Shown piece by piece: positions 37,501-45,537 of a DNA stretch of 64,000 nt. Source of the stretch: Asterias amurensis (taxonomy: Eukaryota > Echinodermata > Asteroidea > Forcipulatida > Asteriidae); the NCBI RefSeq assembly GCF_032118995.1, contig NC_092651.1, forward strand, positions 26,892,349 through 26,956,348, given 5' to 3'. Position 1 is the first letter of the stretch, and every line of letters starts with the position of its first letter. Position numbers and translations under genes: made by a program. The notes beneath the pieces are model-generated. The model ran no database searches and was not told the DNA's origin. It was given only the letters and a program-made list of their open reading frames with translations.

Positions 37501-38680
37501 TAGTTCTTAAATAAGTAGGATTTGAAACTTTGCATGGTGGTAATACGAAATGGAAAGGTTTGCGGTAACACCATGAAATTACTATCTCTAAATGAATTGG
37601 GGTGGTTCTGAAAAGAACCGTTGGTTTCAACTCAATGTTTCGATCAGTATGCTCTGATCGTCTCCTGGAGGAAGCTGGACTCTGATGCTGCATGCTGCTT
37701 AAATGGTAGAAAAGCGCTTTGCATTAGTGCCCTGGGCCCAATTTCATAGAGCTGCTAAAGCAAAAAACATTGCTTACAAAAATTTTTTAAAACAAAATTT
37801 CTTTAAACAATAAGCAGTATGCCAGTCACAGATTTCAAATGTTAGTTTTTTGTGCTTAAGTAGCAATGAGCATCACTGCGTGAAGGACCTGAGCGTGATA
37901 TAAGAAGCCACTATTATGATTATTCTTATCTCTGTCCAGCATACAGTTGCCTATTTCCTCATAAGTCAGGTTGGATTGGAGTCTTCACATACTTGGTTGA
38001 TACATGTCTTGATACATGTCTTGATACATGTCTTGATACATGTCTTGATACTTGTCTTGATACATGTCTTGATACATGTCTTGACAGACCTCATGTGCTA
38101 CTCTTTCCATGTGTTGGTTGCCACAGCACTAAATCTGGCACCACTTGATTCCTGTCATTAAATGCTTCCTTTTTGTGCATGCAGCATCACTAGTGCGCCC
38201 TCTAGTTCTTATATACAACTCTATGGAAATAACCAATACAAATTATATTGTACAAATAATGAATGTTTATGAGTGCAATGGTGCGGATATTTTCATGAGT
38301 TGAAAGATGGAATGTTCTATTCAACGAATGAACATATTTTTACTATTGCATGAATGAAAAACATTCATTATTTGTAGTCCTATTTTGAGACACGCAGTTG
38401 CCGAATGCTAGTACATAAATATGTGCATGGTTATTATTTGAGTCTCCTTTTTATATAACCTGATTATAATGACTCTTACTTACCTGTAGTCCTAGACGAG
38501 GTGACCAGTGCAGTAACCGTTGCCCAAGAGGAGAGATTCTACAGTCACTGTAGACAGTTAGGTGTAACTCTCATCAGTATCGGACACAGAGAGACTCTTA
38601 AACGCTTTCACGATGTGCAGCTGATGTTGAAGGGGAATGGAGAATGGCTTCTTAAAGATATTAGTGATGAGCAGCTATAG
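23287..38680 (+). CDS. ABCD4: ABCD4-like lysosomal ABC half-transporter, 14 exons
   Basis: Exons: 23287-23330, 23735-23853, 24644-24771, 25435-25577, 27001-27117, 29410-29535, 30256-30401, 31051-31172, 33236-33327, 33920-34176, 35315-35517, 36046-36154, 37348-37455, 38490-38680. All junctions are AG/GT and phases agree: 1,905 nt, 634 aa (human ABCD4 is about 606). N-terminal membrane half: [95 protein letters not shown]. Nucleotide-binding half: Walker [10 protein letters not shown]-loop [12 protein letters not shown], signature LTPGEMQ, Walker B FLDE, H-loop SIGHRETL. These match ABCD4, which works as a dimer with LMBD1 to move cobalamin out of lysosomes; the other ABCD members act in peroxisomes. 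The residue after GEMQ is Cys where human has Arg. The start ATG is followed by a short 15-residue exon. Confidence 0.95.
23927..24280 (-). mobile_element. TTAA MITE family A, copy 7
   Basis: Left flank TTAA at 23927-23930, then ATGCAGTGGACACTATTGG. The right end CCAATAGTGTCTAGTGTCTT is at about 24258-24277. It lies in ABCD4 intron 2. Confidence 0.8.
26091..26560 (+). mobile_element. TTAA MITE family A carrying a smaller insertion, copy 8
   Basis: TTAA at 26091-26094 and 26557-26560. The family text is split by a 125-bp foreign piece at 26113-26237. The right TTAA is shared with the fold-back element starting at 26561. Confidence 0.8.
26113..26237. mobile_element. Small MITE nested in family A
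   Basis: Begins AATAGACCAATCC and ends ATCGGTCTATT, which are inverted. It interrupts family A between TTGGTAAT and TGTCAAAGACC. A related fragment is in the copy at 16684-16927. Confidence 0.6.
26557..26945. mobile_element. TTAA fold-back element (family FB), copy 1
   Basis: Near full-length palindrome: AGGAACACGTTGCCTTGGAT at the left is the inverse of ATCCAAGGCAACGTGTTCCT at the right. The centre, 26725-26780, is a perfect 56-bp palindrome. TTAA on the left, decayed TTTA on the right. Other copies: 40461-40841 and 45538-45757. Confidence 0.9.
27142..27450. mobile_element. MITE with 'ATACTTCTTGCAAATGC' ends (family F), interrupted
   Basis: Left CCCGTTTCATACTTCTTGCA and right TTCGCAGGAAGTATAAACTA are inverted. 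The inner part is split by the retroelement tail at 27255-27372. A second, uninterrupted copy lies at 36588-36730. Confidence 0.7.
27255..27372 (-). mobile_element. Retroelement 3' tail, copy 1
   Basis: AATTCAAAAAAACTTTAATC followed by ATCCTTTGCAGGCAATTACA and AACATTAAGAGAAATATACA. It is almost identical to 57372-57490. Reverse-oriented A/T-rich end; the family is not identified. Confidence 0.65.
27496..27656. mobile_element. MITE with ~50-bp imperfect TIRs
   Basis: Left arm ...GGTGGCCGACTTACCAGGTA and right arm ATTTACCTGGTAAGTCTGCT... fold back. Outer ends are CTAATGGAGGACTTTTGGGA and its inverted counterpart at about 27636-27656. Confidence 0.7.
27714..27980. mobile_element. MITE with CCATAGAAATAGAACC ends (family E)
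   Basis: Left CCATAGAAATAGAACCGGGA and right TCTCCGGGTTCCATTTCTAT are inverted. 267 bp, no coding capacity. It lies in ABCD4 intron 5. Confidence 0.75.
28849..29172 (-). mobile_element. tRNA-derived SINE (family 1), copy 2
   Basis: Same body as 10573-10906 (CATCTCAGCTCCCTGGGGAG, CCATTTACCCCTGGGTGGAG). On the minus strand the head has B box GGGTTCGAATCCCGGTCG and the A-box region of a tRNA-Leu/Ser type. Confidence 0.75.
29612..30053 (-). mobile_element. tRNA-derived SINE (family 2), longest copy
   Basis: Body ATAGTGGCTTCC, CATTTTCCTGCAAGGTTTGT and ACAAGGTGCTGTGGTGC, with a tRNA-like head at 29960-30053. A short direct repeat GTGCACTGGGTTCTTTTAC occurs twice at 29837-29875. Confidence 0.65.
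31187..31675 (+). pseudogene. Non-LTR retrotransposon reverse-transcriptase C-terminus, broken
   Basis: Frame reads [14 protein letters not shown]..., typical of the RT C-terminal region of CR1/L2/jockey-type elements. It is interrupted by a MITE at 31311-31483 and resumes with [13 protein letters not shown] and HLFNLSAC before a TAG at about 31673-31675. 5'-truncated, in ABCD4 intron 8. Confidence 0.75.
31311..31483. mobile_element. 'GATTTCAC(A/G)AAG' MITE (family C), inside an RT fragment
   Basis: Ends CAGCCCCCGATTTCACGAAG and TTTCGTGAAATCGGGGGCTG are inverted. The inside is rich in GCGACGCATCGC-type inverted repeats. Members with related ends lie at 41199-41362 and 60532-60665. Confidence 0.8.
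32190..32579 (+). mobile_element. TTAA MITE family A, copy 9
   Basis: TTAA at 32190-32193 and 32576-32579, ends AGACACTGGACACTATTGG and CCAATAGTGTCCACCGCTT. It is one of the best preserved copies. Confidence 0.9.
32801..33042. mobile_element. 'TTTCATAGAGCTGCT' MITE, complete
   Basis: Ends GGGCCGAATTTCATAGAGCT and AGCTCTATGAAATTCGGCCC are perfect inverted copies, including the C/G change relative to 19647-19873. Confidence 0.9.
33050..33175 (+). mobile_element. SINE family 4 tail
   Basis: TGTCTTCTCTCCATTGGGTA ... TTCACTTTTCTTCGAGTCCT ... AACCAGAATAAATTAAAC matches the tails at 11060-11160 and 12200-12275. Confidence 0.5.
33590..33830 (+). mobile_element. Retroelement-like repeat with histone-type stem-loop, copy 2
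   Basis: Contains CTGAAGACGAGCAAAGTATA, AAAACGTCGAGACC, a GGCTCT hairpin at 33767-33782 and ACATGGTTTTTCCCGCAA, in the order seen in the other two copies. It lies in ABCD4 intron 9. Confidence 0.6.
33767..33782 (+). promoter_or_regulatory. Histone-mRNA-type 3' stem-loop motif
   Basis: GGCTCT-TTTC-AGAGCC with 5' flank CCAAACC and 3' flank AACAC. It is a perfect match to the histone 3' stem-loop pattern GGYYYU-UHUH-ARRRCC. The third and fourth stem pairs differ from the other two copies by paired changes. Confidence 0.7.
34449..34650 (+). repeat. (AAT)n then (GATAAT)n microsatellite
   Basis: Trinucleotide AAT grades into a hexamer GATAAT array with two GACAAT interruptions near 34571. It lies in ABCD4 intron 10. 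Confidence 0.95.
34796..35277 (-). mobile_element. tRNA-derived SINE (family 3) split by a TTAA MITE
   Basis: The left part reaches ...AACAGATGTCTTAA. The right part resumes with ACCACTAGACCACCGAGCTA, which is contiguous in the 18016-18125 copy. The gap is exactly the MITE at 34904-35252, which shows the TTAA target directly. Confidence 0.8.
34904..35252 (+). mobile_element. TTAA MITE family A, copy 10 (inside a SINE)
   Basis: TTAA at 34904-34907 and 35249-35252, ends AGGAAATTGGACACTATGG and CCAATAGTGTCCACTACCT. It is younger than the SINE it splits. Confidence 0.9.
35671..35980. mobile_element. Inverted pair of SINE family 3
   Basis: Two SINE copies of about 150 bp face each other around 35826, sharing ATTAATTTTGGTTTTTACCC at the outer ends and GAATTGCAAGGGT near the centre. 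Arms are nearly identical. A strong hairpin is expected in the transcript. ABCD4 intron 11. Confidence 0.85.
36588..36730. mobile_element. MITE family F, complete copy
   Basis: Ends AACCCGGTTGATACTTCTTG and AGGAAGTATGAACCAGGCTT are inverted. 143 bp. Confidence 0.75.
36763..37148 (-). mobile_element. TTAA MITE family A, copy 11
   Basis: TTAA at 36763-36766 and 37145-37148, ends GGCAGTGGACACTATTGG and CCAATAGTGTCCACTGCC. A 50-bp fragment of the same end recurs at 37228-37277. Confidence 0.9.
37530..37690 (-). mobile_element. Retroelement-like repeat with histone-type stem-loop, copy 3
   Basis: On the minus strand: GACGATCAGAGCATACTGAT, CGAAACATTGAGTTGAAACC, a stem-loop, then TTTCATGGTGTTACCGCAAA. 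It lies in ABCD4 intron 13. Confidence 0.6.
37604..37619 (-). promoter_or_regulatory. Histone-mRNA-type 3' stem-loop motif
   Basis: GGTTCT-TTTC-AGAACC on the minus strand with 3' flank ACCCC, fitting GGYYYU-UHUH-ARRRCC. Confidence 0.7.
37734..37870. mobile_element. 'TTTCATAGAGCTGCT' MITE, partial
   Basis: Left end GGGCCCAATTTCATAGAGCT. The right end is lost beyond TTTTTTGTGCTTAAGTAGC. Confidence 0.55.
37997..38084 (+). repeat. 12-bp minisatellite TTGATACATGTC
   Basis: About seven units of TTGATACATGTC with one C/T variant, in ABCD4 intron 13. It is unrelated in sequence to the 6381 array but has the same unit length. Confidence 0.9.
38252..38377. mobile_element. Fold-back element with ACAAATAATGAATGTTT ends
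   Basis: Left ACAAATAATGAATGTTTATG and right AAAACATTCATTATTTGT are inverted. The inner part GAGTTGAAAGATGGAATGTT is shared in opposite orientation with 52660-52778. Confidence 0.7.
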
Positions 38681-38707
38681 TTTGGTGAAAGTTTCTCTCC
38701 ACTACAC

Positions 38708-38960
38708 AGGATTCCTGCCATTAAGTGCTTCCTTTTTGTGCACACAGCATCACTAGTGCGCCCTCTAGTTATAATATAACTCTATGGAAATAACCAATAC
38801 AAATTAAAGTTATTAGTATCGGACACAGGGAGACTCTTAAACGATCTCATGATTTGCAGCTGATGTTGAAGGGGAACAGAGAAATATATTAGTGAACAGA
38901 ATTCATGCCATTAAATGCTTCCTTTTTGCAAAACAAGATAACTACAACGTAACCAAATGC
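38708..38960 (+). repeat. Duplicated fragment of the ABCD4 last exon and flanks
   Basis: Bases 38808-38890 (TATCGGACACAGGGAGACTC ... GCTGATGTTGAAGGGGAA) are a diverged copy of coding bases 38578-38640. Either side stands ATTCCTGCCATTAAGTGCTT-type sequence (38709, 38909), also found in the last intron at 38149. It is not coding: the frame is broken soon after. Confidence 0.85.
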
Positions 38961-39076
38961 TTAGGAGGTTTGCGGATTAATTAGTACAATTACATTGAAA
39001 ACATTTCAATCGGGGAGGGGGGGGGATTGGTTATGCCATTGCCCCTTGCTCATCACGATTTTATCCTACAATTGGT

Positions 39077-39415
39077 TTAAAAGCAGTGTGTTTGTTGGTA
39101 ATCACTTGACAAGTTTTAACTTAAAATGACTATTAAAACTTCCTTGGTAATGAACACTGAAGAGCTGATGATAGTATAAAACATTGTGAGAAACAACTCC
39201 CTTTGAGAGAGGGTAAATTCCATCCTCAAATTTTTGAACCTGAGAAACGCTTGAAACCTTTCTCTGAAAGCACACAATTCTAGGCAACAAGGGGAATTGT
39301 TTCATTCTTTATTTTCTTGCAACTTCAATGACCAATCCAGAACAAATTGTCTTAGTTTTATTGATCTATTCATTTGTCTGGACACACCAAGTGAGGTAAT
39401 TCGTCTTTACACCAA
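39077..39415 (-). mobile_element. Decayed TTAA MITE family A
   Basis: TTAA at 39077-39080 and a recognisable core ATAGTATAAAACATTGTGAG. The ends are worn. An AATAAA at 39429-39434 just after it is a possible ABCD4 polyadenylation signal, weakly supported. Confidence 0.5.
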
Positions 39416-39429
39416 AAATGTATCCTTAA

Positions 39430-40460
39430 ATAAAACGACTTAATTTCTGTTTTGTACCAAGAATTTTATACTAAAGGCTTAACTTGGCTTTGTAATGTAA
39501 GTGCAGCTCATTTTTGTGTTTGTTTTAAGCTAAGAGTTCCTGTTTGATATATTTTAATATCTAGAGGTAAAAAGTAAACAAGTAAAGGTTAACAGAAATG
39601 AATTATTGCAACACCAAAATGGTAGTCTTTCTAAAATTTGATTTAAAAAATAAATAATGTACATGTATATGCTTTATGGTGAATCAATTTTGATTTTTTT
39701 ATGTTGTATAAACTTGTCTAGATTATGATCTTTTTTGTAAACAAAATGCAAACTCAAACTACACTACATTTTACTCAGATTGCTCACCAAGTGCTCACCT
39801 TTGTGAGATACATAAAACATTATTTATGCATAAATTTACATTATTTAGGCAGCTGGACATTTCTCCACTATGACCAGCTAAATTAATATTTGACATTGAT
39901 TTTTATTAGAAAACCTGTATGTAAAGATACCTACCACAGTAAAAACAAACCCACCCAGCTGTCGAAGGTTAAAGGTACTTCAAATAAAGTTTAAACAAAT
40001 ATATATATATTTATCAAAGAAAAAATGTTAAAATTAAAATAACTTATTAGCAATACACAGAACACAATGCCATAACGATTAAGAACATTATACGATTTGT
40101 GCATAGAATTATGGAATAATTCTTTTTAAAAACATTTTAATGTTTAAAAATAACTTAGCCTGTGCACTATAGGGCCTAGAGAAACTGTCTTATTTTTATC
40201 ATTTGCATAAAATAATTTGTTTTATTATTATTATACAATCCATCAATGAATAAAAGACAGCCCAACAAAGCCCTTTTGAGTTGATATGAATCTCCATGTT
40301 GATGTGGACTATAAAGAATGCACCAAGCTAGATATTAAATTTGTACACCAACAATTTTTTTTAAATTGTATAGTTTTTGGGGGCCATGCAACTATTGTGT
40401 AATTATAATCTCACAACCTGTTCTGCGTTCAACTTTTGGGGATATTCGACAAATTTGGGC
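39430..40460. other. AT-rich intergenic, nothing recognised
   Basis: No open frame or named repeat. Simple T- and A-rich text only. Confidence 0.4.
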
Positions 40461-40841
40461 TTAAAGGAACACGTTGCCTTGGATCGGTCGAGTTGGTCTT
40501 TGAAAAGCGTTTGTTATAATATGCATATGGGTAGAAAGATGTTGTAAAAGTAGAATACATTGATCCACACAAACATGCCTCGAAATTGCACGGTTTTCCT
40601 TTTACCTCGTCGACTAACACGGTCGGCCATTTATGGGAGTCAAATTTTTGACTCGCATAAATGGCCGACCGTGTTAGTTCGCAAAGTAAAAGGAAAACCA
40701 CGCAATTTCGAGGCAAACTTGTGTGGATCACTGTACTCTACTTTTAAATTATCTTTCCAACCATGTGCATTTTATAACAAACGGTTACAAACGCTTTTTT
40801 ATAGACCAACTCGTCCGATCCAAGGCAACGTGTTCCTTTAA
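40461..40841. mobile_element. TTAA fold-back element (family FB), copy 2
   Basis: TTAA at 40461-40464 and 40838-40841, ends AGGAACACGTTGCCTTGGAT and ATCCAAGGCAACGTGTTCCT. The central palindrome ACGGTCGGCCATTTATGGGA matches copy 1. Best-bounded copy. Confidence 0.95.
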
Positions 40842-41198
40842 GAGTTGGAAATTTTAGGAATGCCTCATGGCAAAACAAAACATTTTTGGGGTGGCTTTTT
40901 TTTTGCGTATAATTAGCAAAAATTCCAAACGGCTTGCCTGCCAAACCTTGAAAAGTTTAGTTTGCGTAAATTTATCTGATGTGATCGGTTTTAAAGTGGC
41001 TGATACTGCCATTGTAACAACATTAAAAGAACAGCTTGACCCCACTTCCATACCCCAACCCAGCATTTATTGGCCAGGCCCAGTGAGTATAGTTGCCATA
41101 ACTCACCCAGTACAGACATGCCCAATAACGTTCATGCCGATAATGGCAGTTGTATATTTGGTCACTATTTGGCCCATCACTGGCCCGTTATCTGGCCT

Positions 41199-41362
41199 GG
41201 GGTGGATTTCACAAAGGTAGTCCTAACTTAGGACTAGTCCTAGGCAATATAGGACCAGTCATAAGTTAGGACCAGTAACTCATCCTAACTAATAGGACTG
41301 GTCATATCTGTTAGCATTGCCTAGGACTAGTCCTTAGGACTACCTTTGTGAAATCCACCCCC
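41199..41362. mobile_element. 'GATTTCACAAAG' MITE (family C), copy 2
   Basis: Ends GGGGTGGATTTCACAAAGGT and ACCTTTGTGAAATCCACCCC are perfect inverted copies. The inside is GGACTAGTCCTAGG-type inverted repeats. Confidence 0.9.
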
Positions 41363-41699
41363 GATATACCCATTGCTGGCAGAAGGTTGATCCAATAACG
41401 CGGCCCAAATAACGCTCGTGCCAATGCTGGCACTTCAGTATTGGGCCATTTATGGAGGGTAAATGGCATGCCACCATTTGGCCCGGAGTTGGAGCCAGAA
41501 TGCCCAGTGACAGCTGGCAGAAGGTTGGCTAAAATACTTTTTTGCACAGTTTCAGTTGCGATACCTCACACAACAAGCCCAATAACGTTCATGATGAATG
41601 AACCAAATAAAAAAAATCCCAACGAATTACATTACTCTGTCAGTTTTGTTTTTAATTTGTCACAATCTTAAGCCATCTTTTGGCACAGCTTTGACACCC

Positions 41700-41945
41700 T
41701 GCAGCCTTGTTATTTGCATAGTGACCAACGCCGGTTCAATGCCGGTTTTGCATGCAACTATATCCTCTATGCAATACTATCCGGAGGACATTATTGCATA
41801 TGCAATAATTTCCGCCGGACGGTTTTGCATATGCAATCGTGTCCGCCCGGATGCTGCTGCATAATGCAATTGTGTCCGCCTGGACACATTTGCATATGCA
41901 GTTGTGTCCGCCCCCGTGCAAAACCGTTCTTGCATTAAATTAAAC
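41700..41945. repeat. Cluster of TTGCATATGCAA / GTGTCCGCC units
   Basis: About six ~30-bp units combine a TGCATATGCA palindrome with TGTCCGCC(C/G)GG. An inverted, shorter set stands at 43595-43710 on the other side of the GATAAAC array, so the two look like outer arms of one structure. Confidence 0.75.
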
Positions 41946-42099
41946 GCCCTTGGTCGACGGAACACGTTCGCCATTTTTTTCAAGCTAAGTGCATAATATG
42001 AATGACATGGGGAAATGTTCGGCCGTTGGGTATTCGCTGCAATCATAAAATACGTGAATATTCATGCTGCATATACGTAGGTTCGGCGCATGCACGCTC

Positions 42100-43570
42100 A
42101 CTTACGCGTATGGCAAGCCATATGCCCAATAATTCGATAAACACTGTTTATCACCGATAAACTAAGTTTATCGCCGATAAACACTGTTTTTCGACCGATA
42201 AACACTGTTTTTCGAAATAAACATCGTTTATCAACTGATAAACACTGTTTATCGAAAAACTATGTTTATCAAGCGATAACACAGTTTTTCGAGGTGATAA
42301 ACAGAGTTTTTCGATAAACAGTGTTTATCGACTGATAAACACTGTTTATCGAAAAACTATGTTTATCGAGCGATAAACAGAGTTTTTTGAGGTGATAAAC
42401 AGAGTTTTTCGATAAACACTATTTATCAAGTGATAAACATTGTTTATCGAAAAACTGTGTTTATCAACTGACAAACACAGTTTTACGCCGACGCCAGATG
42501 CCCAATAATTCGATAAACAGTGTTTATCAAGTGATAAACACTGTTTATCGAAAAACTATGTCTATCGACTGATAAACATAGTTTTACGCCGACGCCAGAT
42601 GCCCAATAATTTGATAAACAGTGTTTATCAAGTGATAAACACAGTTTGGGCGATAAACATAGTTTGGGCGATAAACATAGTTTCACGCCGACGCCAGATG
42701 CCCAATAATTCGATAAACAGTGTTTATCAAGTGATAAACACTGTTTATCGAAAAACTATGTCTATCGACTGATAAACATAGTTTTACGCCGACGCCAGAT
42801 GCCCAATAATTTGATAAACAGTGTTTATCAAGTGATAAACACTGTTTATCAAGTGATAAACACAGTTTGGGCGATAAACATAGTTTCACGCCGACGCCAG
42901 ATGCCCAATAATTCGATAAACAGTGTTTATCACTTGATAAACAGTGTTTATCGAAACAATTCGATAAACAGTGTTTATCAAGTGATAAACACAGTTTGGG
43001 CGATAAACATAGTTTGGGCGATAAACATAGTTTCACGCCGACGCCAGATGCCCAATAATTCGATAAACAGTGTTTATCAAGTGATAAACACTGTTTATCG
43101 AAAAACTCTGTTTATCAACTGATAAACACTGTTTATCGAAAAACTATGTTTATCGCCCAAACTATGTTTATCGCCCAAACTGTGTTTATCAAGTGATAAA
43201 CATAGTTTATCAAAAAACTCTTTATCAAGTGATAAACAGTTTATCGAATTAATGAGCATTTGGCGTTGGCGCATAACTGTGTTTATCGAAAAACTATGTT
43301 TATCAAAAAACCTTGTTTATCAAGTGATAAACTGTGTTTATCGAAAAACTCTGTTTATCAACCCGATAAACACTGTTTTTCGATAAACCGTGTTTATCAC
43401 TTGATAAACAGTGTTTATCGAAAAACCCTGTTTATCACTTCGAAAAACTCTGTTTATCGCTTGATAAACACAGTTTTTCGATAAACAGTGTTTATCAGTT
43501 GATAAACTAAGTTTATCTCGATAAACTCTGTTTATCGAATAATTGGGCATGTGGCTTGCCATGTACGCGC
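42100..43570. repeat. 1.4-kb array of GATAAAC/GTTTATC inverted repeats bounded by TIRs
   Basis: Dozens of GATAAACACTGTTTATC-type near-palindromes lie end to end, with higher-order units of about 100-145 bp marked by GACGCCAGATGCCCAATAAT at about 42487, 42589, 42689, 42790, 42894 and 43039. The outer ends GGCAAGCCATATGCCCAATA (42112) and TTGGGCATGTGGCTTGCCAT (43543) are inverted. No coding frame; short frames reading LCLSPK are artefacts. Confidence 0.9.
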
Positions 43571-43594
43571 GCACATTATAAATGTACTAGTCAT

Positions 43595-43865
43595 GTACAT
43601 GTCCGCCGGACGGTTTTTGCATAGCACCAGACACGATTGCATATGCAAAAGTATCCGGAGCGGACCTTATTGCATGGCGGACACAATTGCATCTGACACC
43701 GGCCCAATGGTGTGCCGCAACAAAACCATGCAGTATTGACACAGAAAAGGTTTTCTAAACCATTGTGCCAAATTGAATATTGTGCAGTTCCCGACAGAGG
43801 TTTTCTACCATTTTGCATGCCACAATGGTGTGCTGCTACAAAACAAGTAGACAGATGTCAGAAAG
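43595..43865. repeat. Right arm of the TTGCATATGCAA cluster plus ATGGTGTGCCG units
   Basis: 43595-43710 mirrors 41700-41945. From 43700 the ATGGTGTGCCGCAACAAAAC and ATGGTGTGCTGCTACAAAAC units begin, the repeat that fills 45895-46460. Confidence 0.65.
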
Positions 43866-44239
43866 TAAAACTTTCATTTTCAGTCGAAAATTCAACCAGC
43901 ATTTTCATTCGTAAGTTAATCAACTTATCTCCTTAACTTTACAACGAATGTTCACAATTAAAAAAAAAATTAATATATATTTAAATTTGATAATAAAACT
44001 AGCTGTTCCGAAACAATTTTACCAACTAAATGGGCCTATTGGTATGCACAAAATTGTTAATTACCTGGCGTTTCGACCATTGCAGAATCTTTCTCAAACG
44101 CAAAAAACATGAGCAGGCGTTTTCCATTTGATTTCAAATTTCTTGTGTCATTTAGCTGATTTGTATTTTGATTTACGAAAGTTGCAGTTTCGCACGATAC
44201 ATTTAGATAGGTAGGCTAATGAAAAAAAAGAACCAAATT

Positions 44240-44625
44240 ACTAAACTGACACTACTGGTAATTACTCAAAATAATTATTAGCATAAAACCTTACTTGGTA
44301 ACAAGTAATGGGGAGAGGTTGATGGTATAAAACATTGTGAGAAACGGCTCCCGCTGAAGTGATGTAGTTTTCGAGAAAGAAGTAATTTTCCACAAATTTA
44401 ATTTCGAGACATCAAGTTTAGAATTTGAGGTCTCGAAATCAAGCATAGTGAAAGCACACAACTTCGTGTGACATGTGTGTTTTTTAATTCTTTCATTATT
44501 ATCTCGCAACTTCGACGACCGATTGGTCTCAAATTTTCACAGATTGGTTATTTTATGCATATGTTGAGATACACAAAGTGAGAAGACTGGTCTTTGTCAT
44601 TTACCAATAGTGTCCACTGTCTTTA
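44240..44625 (-). mobile_element. TTAA MITE family A, copy 13
   Basis: Right TTAA at 44622-44625. Ends CTGACACTACTGGTAATTA and TTACCAATAGTGTCCACTGT. Confidence 0.85.
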
Positions 44626-44689
44626 ATATTAAAAAATGACATGCAAGTCAATGAAGCTGACGGCACCGGCATTTTGAGAAACCGAATTA

Positions 44690-45060
44690 TGATTATTATT
44701 ACTGGTTTATTGTAAAAACATCTGATTGTCGCAGTCCAGAGACTGAATTAAAATACAGATTTACATTTTTATATAAAAAATTTTAAAAACAGAGGAGAAA
44801 ATTTATACACAAGAAAAATTAAAAAATTAAGAGCGTAGTCAAAAGAGACGTTATGAGAACTAAAATTTGATAAAACAAAAAACAATAAATATTTAACAAG
44901 CACACTTAACTAACAAACCCAACTGAGACCAACCAAAAAAACACAACAAACAAACAAACAACCAAACGAACATCCAAACAAACAAACAAGCAAAAAATAA
45001 ACCCCCTAACAAACAAACAAAAACAAACACCACGACATACAAACAAACCCCAAGGAACAG
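44690..45060. mobile_element. Probable retroelement tail with AAAC repeats
   Basis: TTATTACTGGTTTATTGTAA followed by A-rich text and a long AAACAAACAAAC tract at 44940-45030. Family not identified. Confidence 0.3.
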
Positions 45061-45537
45061 CAGCCCGACAAAAAATACTATTAATTTATTTTTATTTCGT
45101 GTTCAAATGTATAATAGGCCCCTTACCTTCAATATTATTTTATTGGTTTTTACATATTTTTAAAATTTTATTCTGATAAATTTATTAATTTTTTCATTAG
45201 TGCTGTTTTGTTTATATTTTATTCTTCTTTTTTTATGTCGTGGACAACTACAATTACTTTTTTTATTTATTGCAAATTAGTTTCGAATAAGTGTAATTTG
45301 TTTGATTAATTTTTTTGCATTTTTATTGCATTAACCCCTTTTTATTTTATCCTGATTTTTTTCTTTCTTTTTTTCCTTTTCCTTCTCACAATCAGTTGCC
45401 GGAAGATTGGCCCGATACCGTGTGGGTTGTATTGGCGCACTAAGTTTACAGTGTGCACGTTTTTTTTCTGTTCATCAATTAATCAGCCCAGAAGACCTAC
45501 AGTTGCAATGATTCACCATTCGCCAAGTACAGGCCCA

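Noticed and set aside
40560..40841. Paired frames on both strands at 40.5 kb and 26.7 kb
   Set aside because: They are the two arms of the fold-back element read on each strand.
42483..43574. CRISPR-like or coding array (LCLSPK frames)
   Set aside because: The repeats are palindromic words without unique spacers of constant length, in a eukaryotic genome. The frames are artefacts of GATAAAC repeats.
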